Positions 8,054-16,348 of a DNA stretch of 64,000 nucleotides are shown here, one piece after another. Made by a program: the position numbers and the translations under genes. Below the pieces are notes generated by a model that searched no databases, was not told the origin of the DNA, and saw nothing but the letters and a program-made list of their open reading frames with translations. Each line of letters begins with the position of its first letter. Position 1 is the first letter of the stretch. The stretch is from an uncultured Tenacibaculum sp. (GTDB lineage Bacteria; Bacteroidota; Bacteroidia; Flavobacteriales; Flavobacteriaceae), in assembly GCA_947504185.1 (NCBI GenBank), contig CANNGJ010000003.1, positions 1 to 64,000 of the forward strand, written 5' to 3'.

Positions 8054-9376
8054 TTATTTATATACTTCTTTAATGAAATCTTCATAAGAAACTTCTTTCG
8101 AATCAAAACTCATATTACCTTTGTAAAAAGCTAATAATTTTTGAGAAATTAATTGCGCTTGTAACTTTTGAGCTTCATCTTGATTTTGTAAGATTCTCCC
8201 AGCTATATCATCTAACTCTTTTTCTTCTGGGTTCATATTACCAAACTGAGCCATTTGCGAACGGATAAATCCTTTTGCATAGTCTACTAATTCAGCATAA
8301 TCTAACTTGATATCGTTATCTTTCATAATCTTTCCTTCGATTAATTGGTAACGTAATCCTTTTTCAGATTTAGCATACTCTTCAGCAGCTTCTTCTGTAG
8401 TTAATTGCTTTTCGCCAGCAGTTTGTAACCATTTTTGCAAAAACTCTTTTGGTAAATCAAACTTTGTGTTATCAACTAAGTTCTCAGTAATTGCGTTTAA
8501 CAATTGCTGATCTGCTTGCTGTTGAAATTGCTTTTCAGCGTCTTCTTTAATTTTATCTTTTAATTCTGTTACAGTACTTACACTTCCGTCAGCAAATAAC
8601 TTGTCAAATAACTCTTTATCTAATTCAGCTGGTTCAGTTTCAGTAACCTCTTCGATTGTTAAAGTAACAGGAACATCTAAACCATGAACCGCATCATGAT
8701 CTACACCTAAAGCTGCTTGTAACTTGTGCTCATCTTCGAATAAATTTTTAGTTTTTAACTCTAAAACATCTCCTACTTTAGCACCAACAAACTTTTTTAA
8801 GTTTGTTTTTCCTTTAATATCTTTTACAGAAATTGTTGATTTCTTATTGATTTCTTCTCCTTCATTTACGAATGTACCAGTAATGTTAGCTTCTTCAGTA
8901 GCCGCATCTTTAGTTAACATTTTACCGTAACGAACTTTAATGTTTTCAACCTCTTTTTCTAATAATTCATCAGTAGCAACGATGTTGTACTGCATTACTT
9001 TTTTCTTAGGCTTTAAGTTTACATCAAATTCAGGAGCTAATCCTAATTCGAACTCAAAAGAAAATTTATCAGCATCCCAATTAAAATCGTCTTGTACTCT
9101 TGGTAACGGATTACCTAAAATATCTAACTTTTCTTCAACTAAATACTTATTTAACGATTCTTGTAAAAGCTTATTTACTTCATCAATCATTATCGATTTT
9201 CCGTACTGCTTCTTTACCATTCCCATTGGTACTTGACCTTTTCTAAATCCTGGAATGTTCGCTGTTTTACGGTAATCGTTTAATACTTTTGTTACTTTAT
9301 CTTGATAATCTTCAGCAACGATATCAACTTTTACAACTGCGTTTAACGCATCTACGTTTTCTTTTGTAATATTCAT
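8054..9376 (-). CDS. tig: Trigger factor, ribosome-associated chaperone and peptidyl-prolyl isomerase
   Basis: 440 residues, a normal length. Binds ribosomes near the exit tunnel and shields nascent chains. The ribosome-binding signature GFRKGQVP (residues 43-50, matching the GFRxGKxP family motif) is intact. The middle FKBP-like PPIase region (about 150-250) is divergent, as usual for Bacteroidota. The C-terminal part is rich in Gln, Glu and Lys and helical. It has its own strong promoter and terminator. Confidence 0.93.
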   Translation of the reverse strand: MNITKENVDALNAVVKVDIVAEDYQDKVTKVLNDYRKTANIPGFRKGQVPMGMVKKQYGKSIMIDEVNKLLQESLNKYLVEEKLDILGNPLPRVQDDFNWDADKFSFEFELGLAPEFDVNLKPKKKVMQYNIVATDELLEKEVENIKVRYGKMLTKDAATEEANITGTFVNEGEEINKKSTISVKDIKGKTNLKKFVGAKVGDVLELKTKNLFEDEHKLQAALGVDHDAVHGLDVPVTLTIEEVTETEPAELDKELFDKLFADGSVSTVTELKDKIKEDAEKQFQQQADQQLLNAITENLVDNTKFDLPKEFLQKWLQTAGEKQLTTEEAAEEYAKSEKGLRYQLIEGKIMKDNDIKLDYAELVDYAKGFIRSQMAQFGNMNPEEKELDDIAGRILQNQDEAQKLQAQLISQKLLAFYKGNMSFDSKEVSYEDFIKEVYK

Positions 9377-9405
9377 CTTAAAATCTGTTTCTTTAAAATC
9401 GGGTG

Positions 9406-9436
9406 CAAAATTAGTTAATTTTTACTATTCTGCAAA
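9406..9436 (-). promoter_or_regulatory. Promoter of tig
   Basis: On the minus strand, TTTG (9433-9436) is followed after exactly 19 nt by TAATTTTG (9406-9413), a full match to the Bacteroidota consensus. The ATG of tig at 9376 follows 29 nt after the -7 box. Confidence 0.75.
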
Positions 9437-9459
9437 AGGTTTAACTCTTTCGTTTTCAG

Positions 9460-9807
9460 TTATTTTTTCTCTTCTTTTAATAGCGAAAATAGGATTGACC
9501 TAAATATTGACAACAACACGCTAAATAAGAGTGCTGTAAAAAATCCACTTACAGCAAATCCTGTAACTAACTTACCTACTAACAATATAATTACTGCATT
9601 AATTACAAACAAGAATAAACCTAACGTTACAATAGTTGCTGGCAATGTAAAAAACACTAATAATGGGCGAACAAACATATTTAGCAACGAAATAGTTACC
9701 GCTACTAAAACTGCTGTTACATAATTTGTTACTACTACCCCTGGAATTATATGAGCTAACACCATTACTGCTACTGCAGTTAATAATATTTTTAGAAATA
9801 TTTTCAT
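9460..9807 (-). CDS. Phage-holin-like family membrane protein (four-helix)
   Basis: 115 residues with four hydrophobic segments (about 5-25, 28-52, 55-78 and 88-110) and a short basic tail. The sequence pattern (IPGVxVxxYxTAxLVAxxISLLNxxVRPLL) is that of the widespread PF04020 mycobacterial-type 4-TMS holin-superfamily proteins. Despite the name, members are usually chromosomal proteins of unknown function and not phage lysis proteins. It is upstream of tig with an 83-bp gap that holds the tig promoter, so it is a separate unit. Confidence 0.75.
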   Translation of the reverse strand: MKIFLKILLTAVAVMVLAHIIPGVVVTNYVTAVLVAVTISLLNMFVRPLLVFFTLPATIVTLGLFLFVINAVIILLVGKLVTGFAVSGFFTALLFSVLLSIFRSILFSLLKEEKK

Positions 9808-9944
9808 ATATTTACTTTTAAAGTTAACAGAGCTATAATTATACCAAAAAACAAAAAACTGCTGTTTTGTCAGGTTTATTAAAACTTCAACTTAATTCAA
9901 TAGATACCTCCATTATAGAATTATACTAATTAAAACAAGCAACT

Positions 9945-10562
9945 ATGAAAAACTTAAGTCTTTATTTAATTCTATTTTTCTTCTCTCAAAATATATCATC
10001 ACAAAATTGGAGGATGAAAAAATTTGAAGATTTAGAAATAAAGACTCAACCACAAACAAAAGAACAATGGTGCTGGGCTGCAGTTAGCGCATCAATAATT
10101 AACTATTATGAAGACACTAATTTTAAAGACTGCAACATAGCCTCAAGCGCTTTCAACATAAATTGTTGCACAAATTCTAGTGTCTGTAATCAACAAAATT
10201 CCATATCATTTATTGGTAATGTTATTGAAAGAAACTCTTTCGCCTCCTCTAAAGTAATGCCAGGAATAGTTTCTAAAAAAAGATTAATTAGAGAAATAGA
10301 TGAAGGGGACCCTTTAATATTAAGGGTTGAAAGTCATTTTGGAGGTCATTTTATAGTTGTTTCTGGCTATATAATATATGAAGATACAATAACTGGAAAT
10401 CAAATGATGAAAGTCATGATTAAAGACCCTATGTGGGGATATTTCCATATAAATAATGACGGAACTAGTACATTGGCTAAATTCATTGAGTTTAGTGAAT
10501 TAATCTCAGGTAAAGGACCTGACTACAATTTAAGATGGACTCATACTATTGAGTTTGAGTAA
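9945..10562 (+). CDS. Secreted papain-like cysteine protease (AvrRpt2/C39-like)
   Basis: 205 residues with a signal peptide (about 1-19, ending near NISSQ). Q-x4-WCWAA (near residues 39-46) gives the oxyanion Gln and nucleophile Cys; GGHFIVVSGY (near 128) gives the catalytic His, and KDPMWGY (near 160) the Asp. Cys-rich CNIASS...NCC lies between. This layout matches papain-like proteases of the AvrRpt2 (C70)/C39 type seen in many bacterial secreted proteins. Target unknown. It sits beside the accessory segment at 10.6-11.7 kb and has no operon partner, so it may be a horizontally acquired or effector-type gene (inference). Confidence 0.7.
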   Translation: MKNLSLYLILFFFSQNISSQNWRMKKFEDLEIKTQPQTKEQWCWAAVSASIINYYEDTNFKDCNIASSAFNINCCTNSSVCNQQNSISFIGNVIERNSFASSKVMPGIVSKKRLIREIDEGDPLILRVESHFGGHFIVVSGYIIYEDTITGNQMMKVMIKDPMWGYFHINNDGTSTLAKFIEFSELISGKGPDYNLRWTHTIEFE

Positions 10563-10632
10563 ATCAATCACCTCTGAGAATATAATCTACTATATCAAAA
10601 AATAGTTCCCAAAAACAACAAGCTAGTTAAAG

Positions 10633-10755
10633 TTAAATTTTTAAAAACTCAACTACTTTTTTATAAAAATCTTTGGGATTTTCAGCATGTAGCCAATGCC
10701 CAGCTTTTGTTATTTTTTTATTGTAGAATTCGGGAAGTATATATTAATAATTATA
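10633..10755 (-). pseudogene. Decayed copy of the 3' end of the alpha/beta-hydrolase gene
   Basis: Read on the minus strand, this stretch encodes GHWLHAENPKDFYKKVVEFL and then a stop, closely matching the C-terminus of the intact hydrolase at 11672-12439 (GHWLHAENPKDFYK is identical). The match extends upstream to about 10755 (YFPNY in a shifted frame). A one-base deletion relative to the intact copy breaks the frame, and no 5' part is present. DNA identity in the core is high (about 89% over 44 bases counted by eye). It ends the 253-bp gap between the protease and the repressor-like gene. Confidence 0.8.
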
Positions 10756-10815
10756 AAGGAAACTATAAGGAAGAGTGTATTGAAATTAGATAAGATCGAA
10801 AAATATAACAAAATT

Positions 10816-11202
10816 CTATTTTCCTAAAGTATTTTTCACTTGAGAAATCAATGCTTTTTTTACTTCATTATCTTCCAACAATAATTGCAACAAACTTTTT
10901 CTCACCTGACTACTAAGGCTTTCATTTTCATATGAAGAAGCCGGTTCTTTAACTATGCTATCACTATTACCAGCTAAAAGCATATCACCTCTCCCAGTTA
11001 ACAACCAGGTAGGATTAACTTCTGGAAAAGAATGTAGAATTTTGTTTAACACATTACTCTTAAAAGATGATTTTCTTCTGATTGCTGTACCTACAGAGTT
11101 ATTCGAAACATTAATCTTCTCTTCAAAAGACCTAATATTAAGCCTTTTATAGTTAATTACCTGCTCTACTCTTTTATATGTGTCATCAATAAACTCGCTC
11201 AT
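10816..11202 (-). CDS. Repressor-like helix-turn-helix protein
   Basis: 128 residues. The N-terminal 80 residues (RVEQVINYKRLNIRSFEEKI...SVGTAIRRKSSFKSNVLNKIL...PEVNPTWLLTGRGDM) match the DNA-binding part of phage-type XRE regulators; NPTWLLTGRGDML is the motif that typically ends that domain in Bacteroidota prophage and mobile-element repressors. The C-terminal part is short and has no LexA-type peptidase. The start is the ATG at 11202; the codon before is TTG. It is divergent from the 85-residue gene, the layout of a cI/cro-type switch. Both lie between the duplicated hydrolase ends. Confidence 0.7.
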   Translation of the reverse strand: MSEFIDDTYKRVEQVINYKRLNIRSFEEKINVSNNSVGTAIRRKSSFKSNVLNKILHSFPEVNPTWLLTGRGDMLLAGNSDSIVKEPASSYENESLSSQVRKSLLQLLLEDNEVKKALISQVKNTLGK

Positions 11203-11254
11203 CAAGAGAATAACTTTTTTCTAATTATTTTTAATTTTGTTTATTTTTACGAAT

Positions 11255-11325
11255 TTTGTTTGTATATTTGCAGTGTTATAAGTACAAAGCACGTACAAAT
11301 ATAAATTATATTGTGCAGTGTTTTA
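11255..11325. promoter_or_regulatory. Operator/promoter region of the divergent repressor pair
   Basis: Rightward -7 box TATATTTG is at 11263-11270. A leftward -7 box (CAAATATA on the plus strand) is at 11296-11303. TTTGTA at 11259-11264 is inverted relative to two direct GTACAAA copies at 11282-11288 and 11293-11299, which are 11 bases apart (one helical turn). The two start points would face each other with short antisense overlap. GCAGTGTT also occurs twice (11270 and 11315). These are good candidates for repressor operators. Confidence 0.5.
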
Positions 11326-11346
11326 TAAAAATTAGCTAGAGTTTTT

Positions 11347-11604
11347 ATGATAACTATAATGCAACGAAAAGAATTAGAAAAAATAAAACCACCTAAATAC
11401 AGGGAGAAGGTGCAAGGCTACTTGACCCAAGAAGGATATAATTTCTCACTAGAAACTATACAAAAAGTTTATTCAGGAAAAAGAAATAATTTAATCATTG
11501 CTAAGGCAATTATCACTGTATTTTACAACCACATGAAAGAAAAGCAATTAGTTAACTCTAATATTAATAATCTAATTAATCAGATTAACAAAAATGTTTC
11601 TTAA
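11347..11604 (+). CDS. Small protein divergent from the repressor-like gene
   Basis: 85 residues, charged (many Lys, Asn, Ile). It begins MITIMQRKELEK; the second Met (residue 5) is an alternative start. I recognise no named family. The pattern IQKVYSGKRNNLIIAKAIITVFYNH looks like a helix-turn-helix tail (x-KVYSGKR is common in small Bacteroidota phage regulators), so a cro- or antirepressor-like role is plausible but is inference. It is transcribed away from the repressor-like gene, with a long leader (about 70 nt). A weak hairpin (11636-11672) follows. Confidence 0.55.
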   Translation: MITIMQRKELEKIKPPKYREKVQGYLTQEGYNFSLETIQKVYSGKRNNLIIAKAIITVFYNHMKEKQLVNSNINNLINQINKNVS

Positions 11605-11635
11605 CAGAAACTAAAAATACTGTCGGGGGGCAGTG

Positions 11636-11672
11636 AAATAGGGGTAGAAAACTTTGTTTTTTGCCTCTATTT
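11636..11672. terminator. Weak hairpin after the small-protein gene
   Basis: Stem AAATAGGGG / CCTCTATTT (nine pairs, one G-U) with a 19-base loop, followed by TTATTTTAAA. It lies between the rightward small gene and the leftward hydrolase, where a terminator is expected. Confidence 0.4.
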
Positions 11673-12439
11673 TATTTTAAAAACCTAATAATTTCTTTAT
11701 AAAAATCTTTAGGATTCTCTGCATGCAGCCAATGCCCTGCGTTAGCTATTGTTTTTATATTATAATTTGGGAAGTGTGTATTGATAATCGGTTCTTCGTC
11801 TGCTGAAATATAACCAGAATCCTCACCTCTTAAAAACAAGGTTTCACCTTCAAAAATGGTAAACGATGGTAATGCTACACCTACTTCGTTATTATTTTCA
11901 GTCAATGAGTTTAAATTAAAACGAAAAGCTAATTCATCTTTCGTTTTACGATATACACTCTTTAACAAAAACTGACGAACACCAACTTCAGAAATTAATT
12001 CTGATAATTTTCCGTCAATCAATTTTCTTGAGTTCTGCACTGTAAAATCAACCGAATTTAACGCATCTAAAATATCATGATGATGTGGCGGATACATTCT
12101 TGGAGAAATATCAGCAACTATTAATTTATTTACCAATTTAGGATATTCAGTAGCAAATAGCATTACTGTCTTCCCTCCCATTGAATGCCCTAATAAATCG
12201 ACTTTTTCTAAATCATGATATTGCATGTAATTGTACATATCTTCAACCAGCAACTCGTAATTAAATTCATCAGAATGAAAACTACGTCCGTGATTACGCT
12301 GATCTATTAAATGCACTTCAAAACCATCTTCAGCCAATTTATTTGCATGAGATTTCCAATTATCTCCCATACCAAAATACCCATGTAAAATTAACAACGG
12401 TTTTCCTTCCCCAACAATTCTTGAATGCAATACCTCCAT
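11672..12439 (-). CDS. Alpha/beta-fold hydrolase (YbfF-like esterase)
   Basis: 255 residues. Oxyanion region LLILHGYFG (residues 17-25), nucleophile elbow GHSMGGK near residue 98, and catalytic His in AGHWLH near 237. This is the YbfF-type esterase family, acting on small acyl esters; the true substrate is unknown. It follows pdxJ with a one-base gap, so the two are an operon. Its 3' end is duplicated as a fragment at 10633-10755, so the locus has been rearranged at its end. Confidence 0.85.
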   Translation of the reverse strand: MEVLHSRIVGEGKPLLILHGYFGMGDNWKSHANKLAEDGFEVHLIDQRNHGRSFHSDEFNYELLVEDMYNYMQYHDLEKVDLLGHSMGGKTVMLFATEYPKLVNKLIVADISPRMYPPHHHDILDALNSVDFTVQNSRKLIDGKLSELISEVGVRQFLLKSVYRKTKDELAFRFNLNSLTENNNEVGVALPSFTIFEGETLFLRGEDSGYISADEEPIINTHFPNYNIKTIANAGHWLHAENPKDFYKEIIRFLK

Positions 12440-12440
12440 A

Positions 12441-13154
12441 TTACTGTAGTCGGTGCAAATACATATTCACTACATTTTCTAATCCTAAATACAAAGATTC
12501 AGAAATTAAAGCGTGTCCGATAGAAACCTCTGCTAAATTTGGAATATTATCTTTAAAAAACTTGATATTATCTAAACTCAAATCGTGACCTGCATTAATA
12601 CCTAAACCTAAATCGTGCGCTAAAATAGCAGCATCAGTGTATGGTTTTACTCCTACTTTACTTCCTTTTTCAAATTGAGCAGCAAACTCTTCGGTGTATA
12701 ATTCAATCCTATCCGCTCCTGTTTTTGCAGCTGCTTCGATTAATTTTAAATCTGTATCAATAAAAATTGAAGTTCTAATTCCTGCATTTTTAAATTCAGC
12801 AATTACTTCCTGCAAATACGATTGATGTTTTATAGTGTCCCAACCAGCGTTTGATGTTAATTGATCTACACTGTCAGGAACCAACGTTACTTGTGTCGGT
12901 TTTATTTCTAAAACCATTTGAGTAAACTTATCAATCGGGTTTCCTTCAATATTATATTCAGTGGTTACAATTGGCTTTAAATCGTACACATCTTGATAAC
13001 GAATATGACGTTCATCTGGTCTTGGGTGAATTGTAATTCCTTCTGCTCCGAATTCTTGAATATCGGTTGCCACTTGTAATAAATTAGGCACATCTCCTCC
13101 TCGAGAATTACGTAATGTTGCAATTTTATTAATATTTACGCTTAACTTTGTCAT
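12441..13154 (-). CDS. pdxJ: Pyridoxine 5'-phosphate synthase PdxJ
   Basis: 237 residues. Condenses 1-deoxy-D-xylulose 5-phosphate with 3-amino-2-oxopropyl phosphate to form pyridoxine 5'-phosphate in the DXP-dependent vitamin B6 route. TIM-barrel with typical signatures: [17 protein letters not shown] (N-terminal), [13 protein letters not shown] (near residue 36) and [11 protein letters not shown] (near 187). Its promoter -7 (CAAAGATA on the plus strand, 13172-13179) lies 17 nt upstream of the ATG. It leads a two-gene unit with the hydrolase. Confidence 0.95.
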   Translation of the reverse strand: MTKLSVNINKIATLRNSRGGDVPNLLQVATDIQEFGAEGITIHPRPDERHIRYQDVYDLKPIVTTEYNIEGNPIDKFTQMVLEIKPTQVTLVPDSVDQLTSNAGWDTIKHQSYLQEVIAEFKNAGIRTSIFIDTDLKLIEAAAKTGADRIELYTEEFAAQFEKGSKVGVKPYTDAAILAHDLGLGINAGHDLSLDNIKFFKDNIPNLAEVSIGHALISESLYLGLENVVNMYLHRLQ

Positions 13155-13171
13155 CTCATAAAATTAGATTG

Positions 13172-13179
13172 CAAAGATA
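13172..13179 (-). promoter_or_regulatory. Promoter -7 element of pdxJ
   Basis: Minus-strand TATCTTTG, a full match to TAnnTTTG, 17 nt before the pdxJ ATG. No TTTG box is clear at -33. Confidence 0.5.
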
Positions 13180-13213
13180 AATCATTAAAACATTTTAAAC
13201 TATATTCGTAATA

Positions 13214-13873
13214 ATGAATGTCAACGATTTTATACTAAAAGAAATTAAAGCACTTACTTTAAAAAGCACTGTGAAAAGTGCTCAAAAGTTGTGCAAAAAC
13301 TTACCAATTACACATATCCCTGTTGTAGGAGATGGAAAATTAATTGGTTGTATTCCTGAAAGTGATATTCAAACGATTGAAAATAAAAATCGTGAACTTA
13401 GTGAATACTCTTATTTACTGGATCATTTTTTTACTAATGAAAAAGCAACTCTGTTAGATTTAATCGTATTATTTGCTGATAACGATTGTAATTTAATTCC
13501 TGTTTTAGACAAGGAAAAGAATTACATAGGTTATTATGAACTAAGTGATATACTTGATGCTTTTGCTGACAGTCCTTTTTTACATAACGAAAGTGATACA
13601 CTAATTATCACTAAAAGTAAGAGTGATTATTCTATGGGGCAAATTGCTCAAATAGTAGAAAGTAATAATGGAAAACTTTTAGGGTTTTATATTTCTTCTG
13701 AAAATCAAGATAGTATTCAAGTGACCTTAAAGATTATTTCAGAAGAAATCAATGAAATAATTCAAACTTTTAGAAGATACGACTACAATGTTGTTACCCA
13801 GCATGAAGATGATTTTTATTTAGAAGAACTTAAAGATAGGGCCGAATATCTAAGGAGATATCTAGATATGTAA
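13214..13873 (+). CDS. CBS-domain protein
   Basis: 219 residues. Two CBS motifs form one Bateman pair (about residues 15-60 and 70-125; HIPVVGDGKLIGCIPESDI and LIPVLDKEKNYIGYYELSDI). The C-terminal part (about 130-205) looks like an ACT-type fold (IAQIVESNNGKLLGFYISS). No enzyme domain is attached, so it is probably a ligand sensor for adenosine nucleotides or an amino acid (inference). It is followed after 31 bp by nadK, the usual Flavobacteriaceae arrangement, and is divergent from pdxJ. Confidence 0.8.
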   Translation: MNVNDFILKEIKALTLKSTVKSAQKLCKNLPITHIPVVGDGKLIGCIPESDIQTIENKNRELSEYSYLLDHFFTNEKATLLDLIVLFADNDCNLIPVLDKEKNYIGYYELSDILDAFADSPFLHNESDTLIITKSKSDYSMGQIAQIVESNNGKLLGFYISSENQDSIQVTLKIISEEINEIIQTFRRYDYNVVTQHEDDFYLEELKDRAEYLRRYLDM

Positions 13874-13904
13874 TTTTCAAGGCACCAAACCAAACATTAA
13901 AAAA

Positions 13905-14801
13905 GTGAAAAAAGTAGCTATATACGGACAAGCTTATACCATTTCTGCTGAAAAGGAAATTCAAATTCTATTATCAGCTTTAGAAAAGAATAATATTGTT
14001 GTTTTTTTTGAAAAAGAATTTTACGATTTATTAAAGGAAAATAATTCTCTAAATAAAAAATATCCGACATATTCTCACTTCAATGATTTATCAAATTCTT
14101 TTGATGTTTTGTTTACCATAGGAGGAGACGGGACATTCTTAAGAGCTGTGACCTATGTCCGTGATTTAAACATTCCTATGTTAGGAATTAATACTGGAAG
14201 GTTAGGATTTTTAGCAACTGTGCAAAAAGAAGAGATTGAAGAAGCTGTTGATTTATTATTAAAAAAAGAGTTCTCTTTTCAAGAAAGATCTTTACTTCAG
14301 ATAGAAACAACTCCAAAAGCTAGTGAATTCTCTGAATTAAATTTTGCTTTGAATGAAATAACAATTGCGAGAAGAAACACTACATCTATGATTGGAGTAA
14401 AAACGTATTTAAACAACGAATACTTAACTAATTATTGGGCTGACGGATTAATCATTGCTACTCCAACTGGCTCAACCGGATATTCATTAAGCTGTGATGG
14501 CCCAGTGATTTTACCTGATTCAAAAAGTTTTGTTATTACACCAATTGCCCCGCATAACCTTAATGCAAGACCAATGATGATTCCCGACAACACTTCTATT
14601 CAATTAGAGGTTAGCGCTCGAGAAAATGATTTTTTAATATCATTAGATTCTCGAATTACCACAGTACCATTAGAAACTAGAATCAGAATTAAAAAAGCTC
14701 CTTTCAAAATAAAAAGTGTTTTATTAAAGAATCAATCCTACTTAAAAACACTAAGAAGTAAACTTTTATGGGGAGAAGATACTCGCAACGAATCTTTATA
14801 A
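13905..14801 (+). CDS. nadK: NAD kinase
   Basis: 298 residues; phosphorylates NAD+ to NADP+. The GGDGTFLRA motif (near residue 74), NEITIAR (near 150) and TPTGSTGYSLS (near 188) are intact. The start is GTG (13905), 31 bp after the CBS gene; no better ATG fits the family N-terminus KKVAIYGQ. With nadE in the same window, this is the second late NAD(P) gene. A terminator follows. Confidence 0.94.
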   Translation: MKKVAIYGQAYTISAEKEIQILLSALEKNNIVVFFEKEFYDLLKENNSLNKKYPTYSHFNDLSNSFDVLFTIGGDGTFLRAVTYVRDLNIPMLGINTGRLGFLATVQKEEIEEAVDLLLKKEFSFQERSLLQIETTPKASEFSELNFALNEITIARRNTTSMIGVKTYLNNEYLTNYWADGLIIATPTGSTGYSLSCDGPVILPDSKSFVITPIAPHNLNARPMMIPDNTSIQLEVSARENDFLISLDSRITTVPLETRIRIKKAPFKIKSVLLKNQSYLKTLRSKLLWGEDTRNESL

Positions 14802-14829
14802 TGACTTTCTTCACAATAAAATGCTAAAA

Positions 14830-14865
14830 AAAAAGTTAATCAAAAAGACAGATTATTAACTTTTT
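14830..14865 (+). terminator. Terminator after nadK
   Basis: 11-bp stem AAAAAGTTAAT / ATTAACTTTTT with a 14-base loop, 28 bases after the nadK stop and just before the next promoter. Confidence 0.65.
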
Positions 14866-14883
14866 AAAGCAAATTCATTTCCT

Positions 14884-14891
14884 TATATTTG
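14884..14891 (+). promoter_or_regulatory. Promoter -7 of the DUF6089/uppS/bamA envelope run
   Basis: TATATTTG, full consensus, with TTTT (14861-14864) 19 nt upstream in place of the -33 TTTG. It lies over the first codon of the long frame at 14889, so the true start is the later ATG at 14907. Confidence 0.6.
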
Positions 14892-14906
14892 CACGCTATT
14901 TTTACG

Positions 14907-15593
14907 ATGAAAAAACTTTTTCTATCCATATTATTTGCTTTAACAGCAATCACATTACAATCGCAAACCCATGAAATTGGTTTTTTTGCCGGGGGTTCTA
15001 ACTATGTTGGAGATATTGGTAGAACAAATTATGTATATCCTAATAAATTAGCTGGAGGACTAATTTACAAATACAACCTAAATCCTAGAATTGCATTAAG
15101 AGGAACCTACACTTACATTCCTGTTAGCGGAAATGATTCTGATGCTGAAAATCTTTTTAGAAAAAATAGACCTGGAGGTACTTTAAGTTTCTCTAATAAC
15201 ATTCATGAATTTGCTGTAGGTGTAGAAGTTAATTTTTTCGACTACAATATCAGTGACTATAGAACTACATTTACTCCTTATATCTTAACAGAAGTAGCCG
15301 CATTTAACTACGCAAGCCCAAGTACTGTTTCAGGTAATACTGTTTCTTTAAAAAATAAATTCTCTTATTCATTACCTGTTGGCATAGGTATTAAAGGGCG
15401 CTTAGCAGATCATCTTGCAATTGCATTTGAGTCAGCTGTTCGATTTACTTTAGTTGACGATATAGACTTTACTACAGATAAAATAAGTTCACTAAATTTT
15501 GGAGGAAACGGAAACGACTGGTATGTTTTTACCGGATTTTCAATAGTTTACACATTTGGAAGACCACCATGCTATAAAGGACTAGCAGAATAA
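14907..15593 (+). CDS. DUF6089-type outer membrane beta-barrel protein
   Basis: 228 residues. Starts MKKLFLSILFALTAITLQSQ, a signal peptide cut after TLQSQ. The mature part opens HEIGFFAGGSNYVGDIG, typical of the DUF6089 family in Bacteroidota, and ends in a beta-rich barrel. It stands directly before uppS (2 bp gap). Neighbours uppS, bamA and ompH genes place it with envelope biogenesis; function unknown. The start chosen avoids codons lying in the -7 box. Confidence 0.8.
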   Translation: MKKLFLSILFALTAITLQSQTHEIGFFAGGSNYVGDIGRTNYVYPNKLAGGLIYKYNLNPRIALRGTYTYIPVSGNDSDAENLFRKNRPGGTLSFSNNIHEFAVGVEVNFFDYNISDYRTTFTPYILTEVAAFNYASPSTVSGNTVSLKNKFSYSLPVGIGIKGRLADHLAIAFESAVRFTLVDDIDFTTDKISSLNFGGNGNDWYVFTGFSIVYTFGRPPCYKGLAE

Positions 15594-15595
15594 TT

Positions 15596-16348
15596 ATGAA
15601 AGAAAAACTACAGCGCATTAACTTACATAAAGTTCCGAATCATATTGCCATTATTATGGATGGTAATGGTAGATGGGCAAAAGGAAAAGGAATGCAGCGA
15701 GTTTTTGGACATAAAAATGCTTTAACCGCTATACGAGAATCGGCAGACACAGCTTCTGAATTGGGAGTAAAATATTTAACTTTATATGCTTTCTCAACTG
15801 AAAACTGGAATAGACCAAAATTAGAAGTTGATGCCTTAATGAGTTTATTAGTAAACACACTAAAGAAAGAACTACCTGAATTTCAACGAAAAAATGTTAA
15901 AATCAATGCTATAGGTAACCTTACCAGTTTACCGAAAAATGCACAAAAGGTTTTAACCAAAGTTATTAATGAAACGCAAGACAATACAAAAATTACTTTA
16001 ACCTTTGCTTTAAGTTATGGTTCTCGTGAAGAAATTGTTAATGCAATCAAAAACATATCTAAAAAAGTTGTTAATAATAATTTAGATATTGAAAAAATAG
16101 ACGAAAAAATTATAAATAACCATTTATATACATTTAATTTGCCCGACGTTGATTTTATGATACGTACAAGTGGAGAACAAAGAATAAGTAATTTCTTGCT
16201 CTGGCAAATGGCTTATGCCGAATTATATTTTACAGATGTATTATGGCCAGACTTTAGAAAAGAACATCTTTTTGATGCTATAATTGATTATCAAAATAGA
16301 GAAAGAAGATTTGGAAAAACTAGTGAACAGATTGAGACCGATGAATAA
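15596..16348 (+). CDS. uppS: Undecaprenyl/isoprenyl diphosphate synthase (cis-prenyltransferase)
   Basis: 250 residues. Extends farnesyl diphosphate with isopentenyl units to give the C55 lipid carrier for peptidoglycan. IIMDGNGRWAKGKG (near residue 21) holds the catalytic Asp and the Gly-Asn-Gly motif; the C-terminal RTSGEQRISNFLLWQMAYAE (near 192-211) and EGYWPDF-like LWPDFRKE are intact. It has no signal. Its stop overlaps the bamA start (ATGAATAA), giving translational coupling. Confidence 0.95.
   Translation: MKEKLQRINLHKVPNHIAIIMDGNGRWAKGKGMQRVFGHKNALTAIRESADTASELGVKYLTLYAFSTENWNRPKLEVDALMSLLVNTLKKELPEFQRKNVKINAIGNLTSLPKNAQKVLTKVINETQDNTKITLTFALSYGSREEIVNAIKNISKKVVNNNLDIEKIDEKIINNHLYTFNLPDVDFMIRTSGEQRISNFLLWQMAYAELYFTDVLWPDFRKEHLFDAIIDYQNRERRFGKTSEQIETDE

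Noticed and set aside
8724..9236. Two frames opposite tig
   Set aside because: Serine- and asparagine-rich shadow frames of tig; codon pattern belongs to the other strand.
9460..9807. Prophage holin
   Set aside because: The family name is misleading; no lysin or phage gene is near and such proteins are usually chromosomal.
10816..11604. Toxin-antitoxin pair
   Set aside because: The two genes are divergent, not in tandem, and neither shows a toxin fold I recognise; a repressor/cro-like pair fits better.
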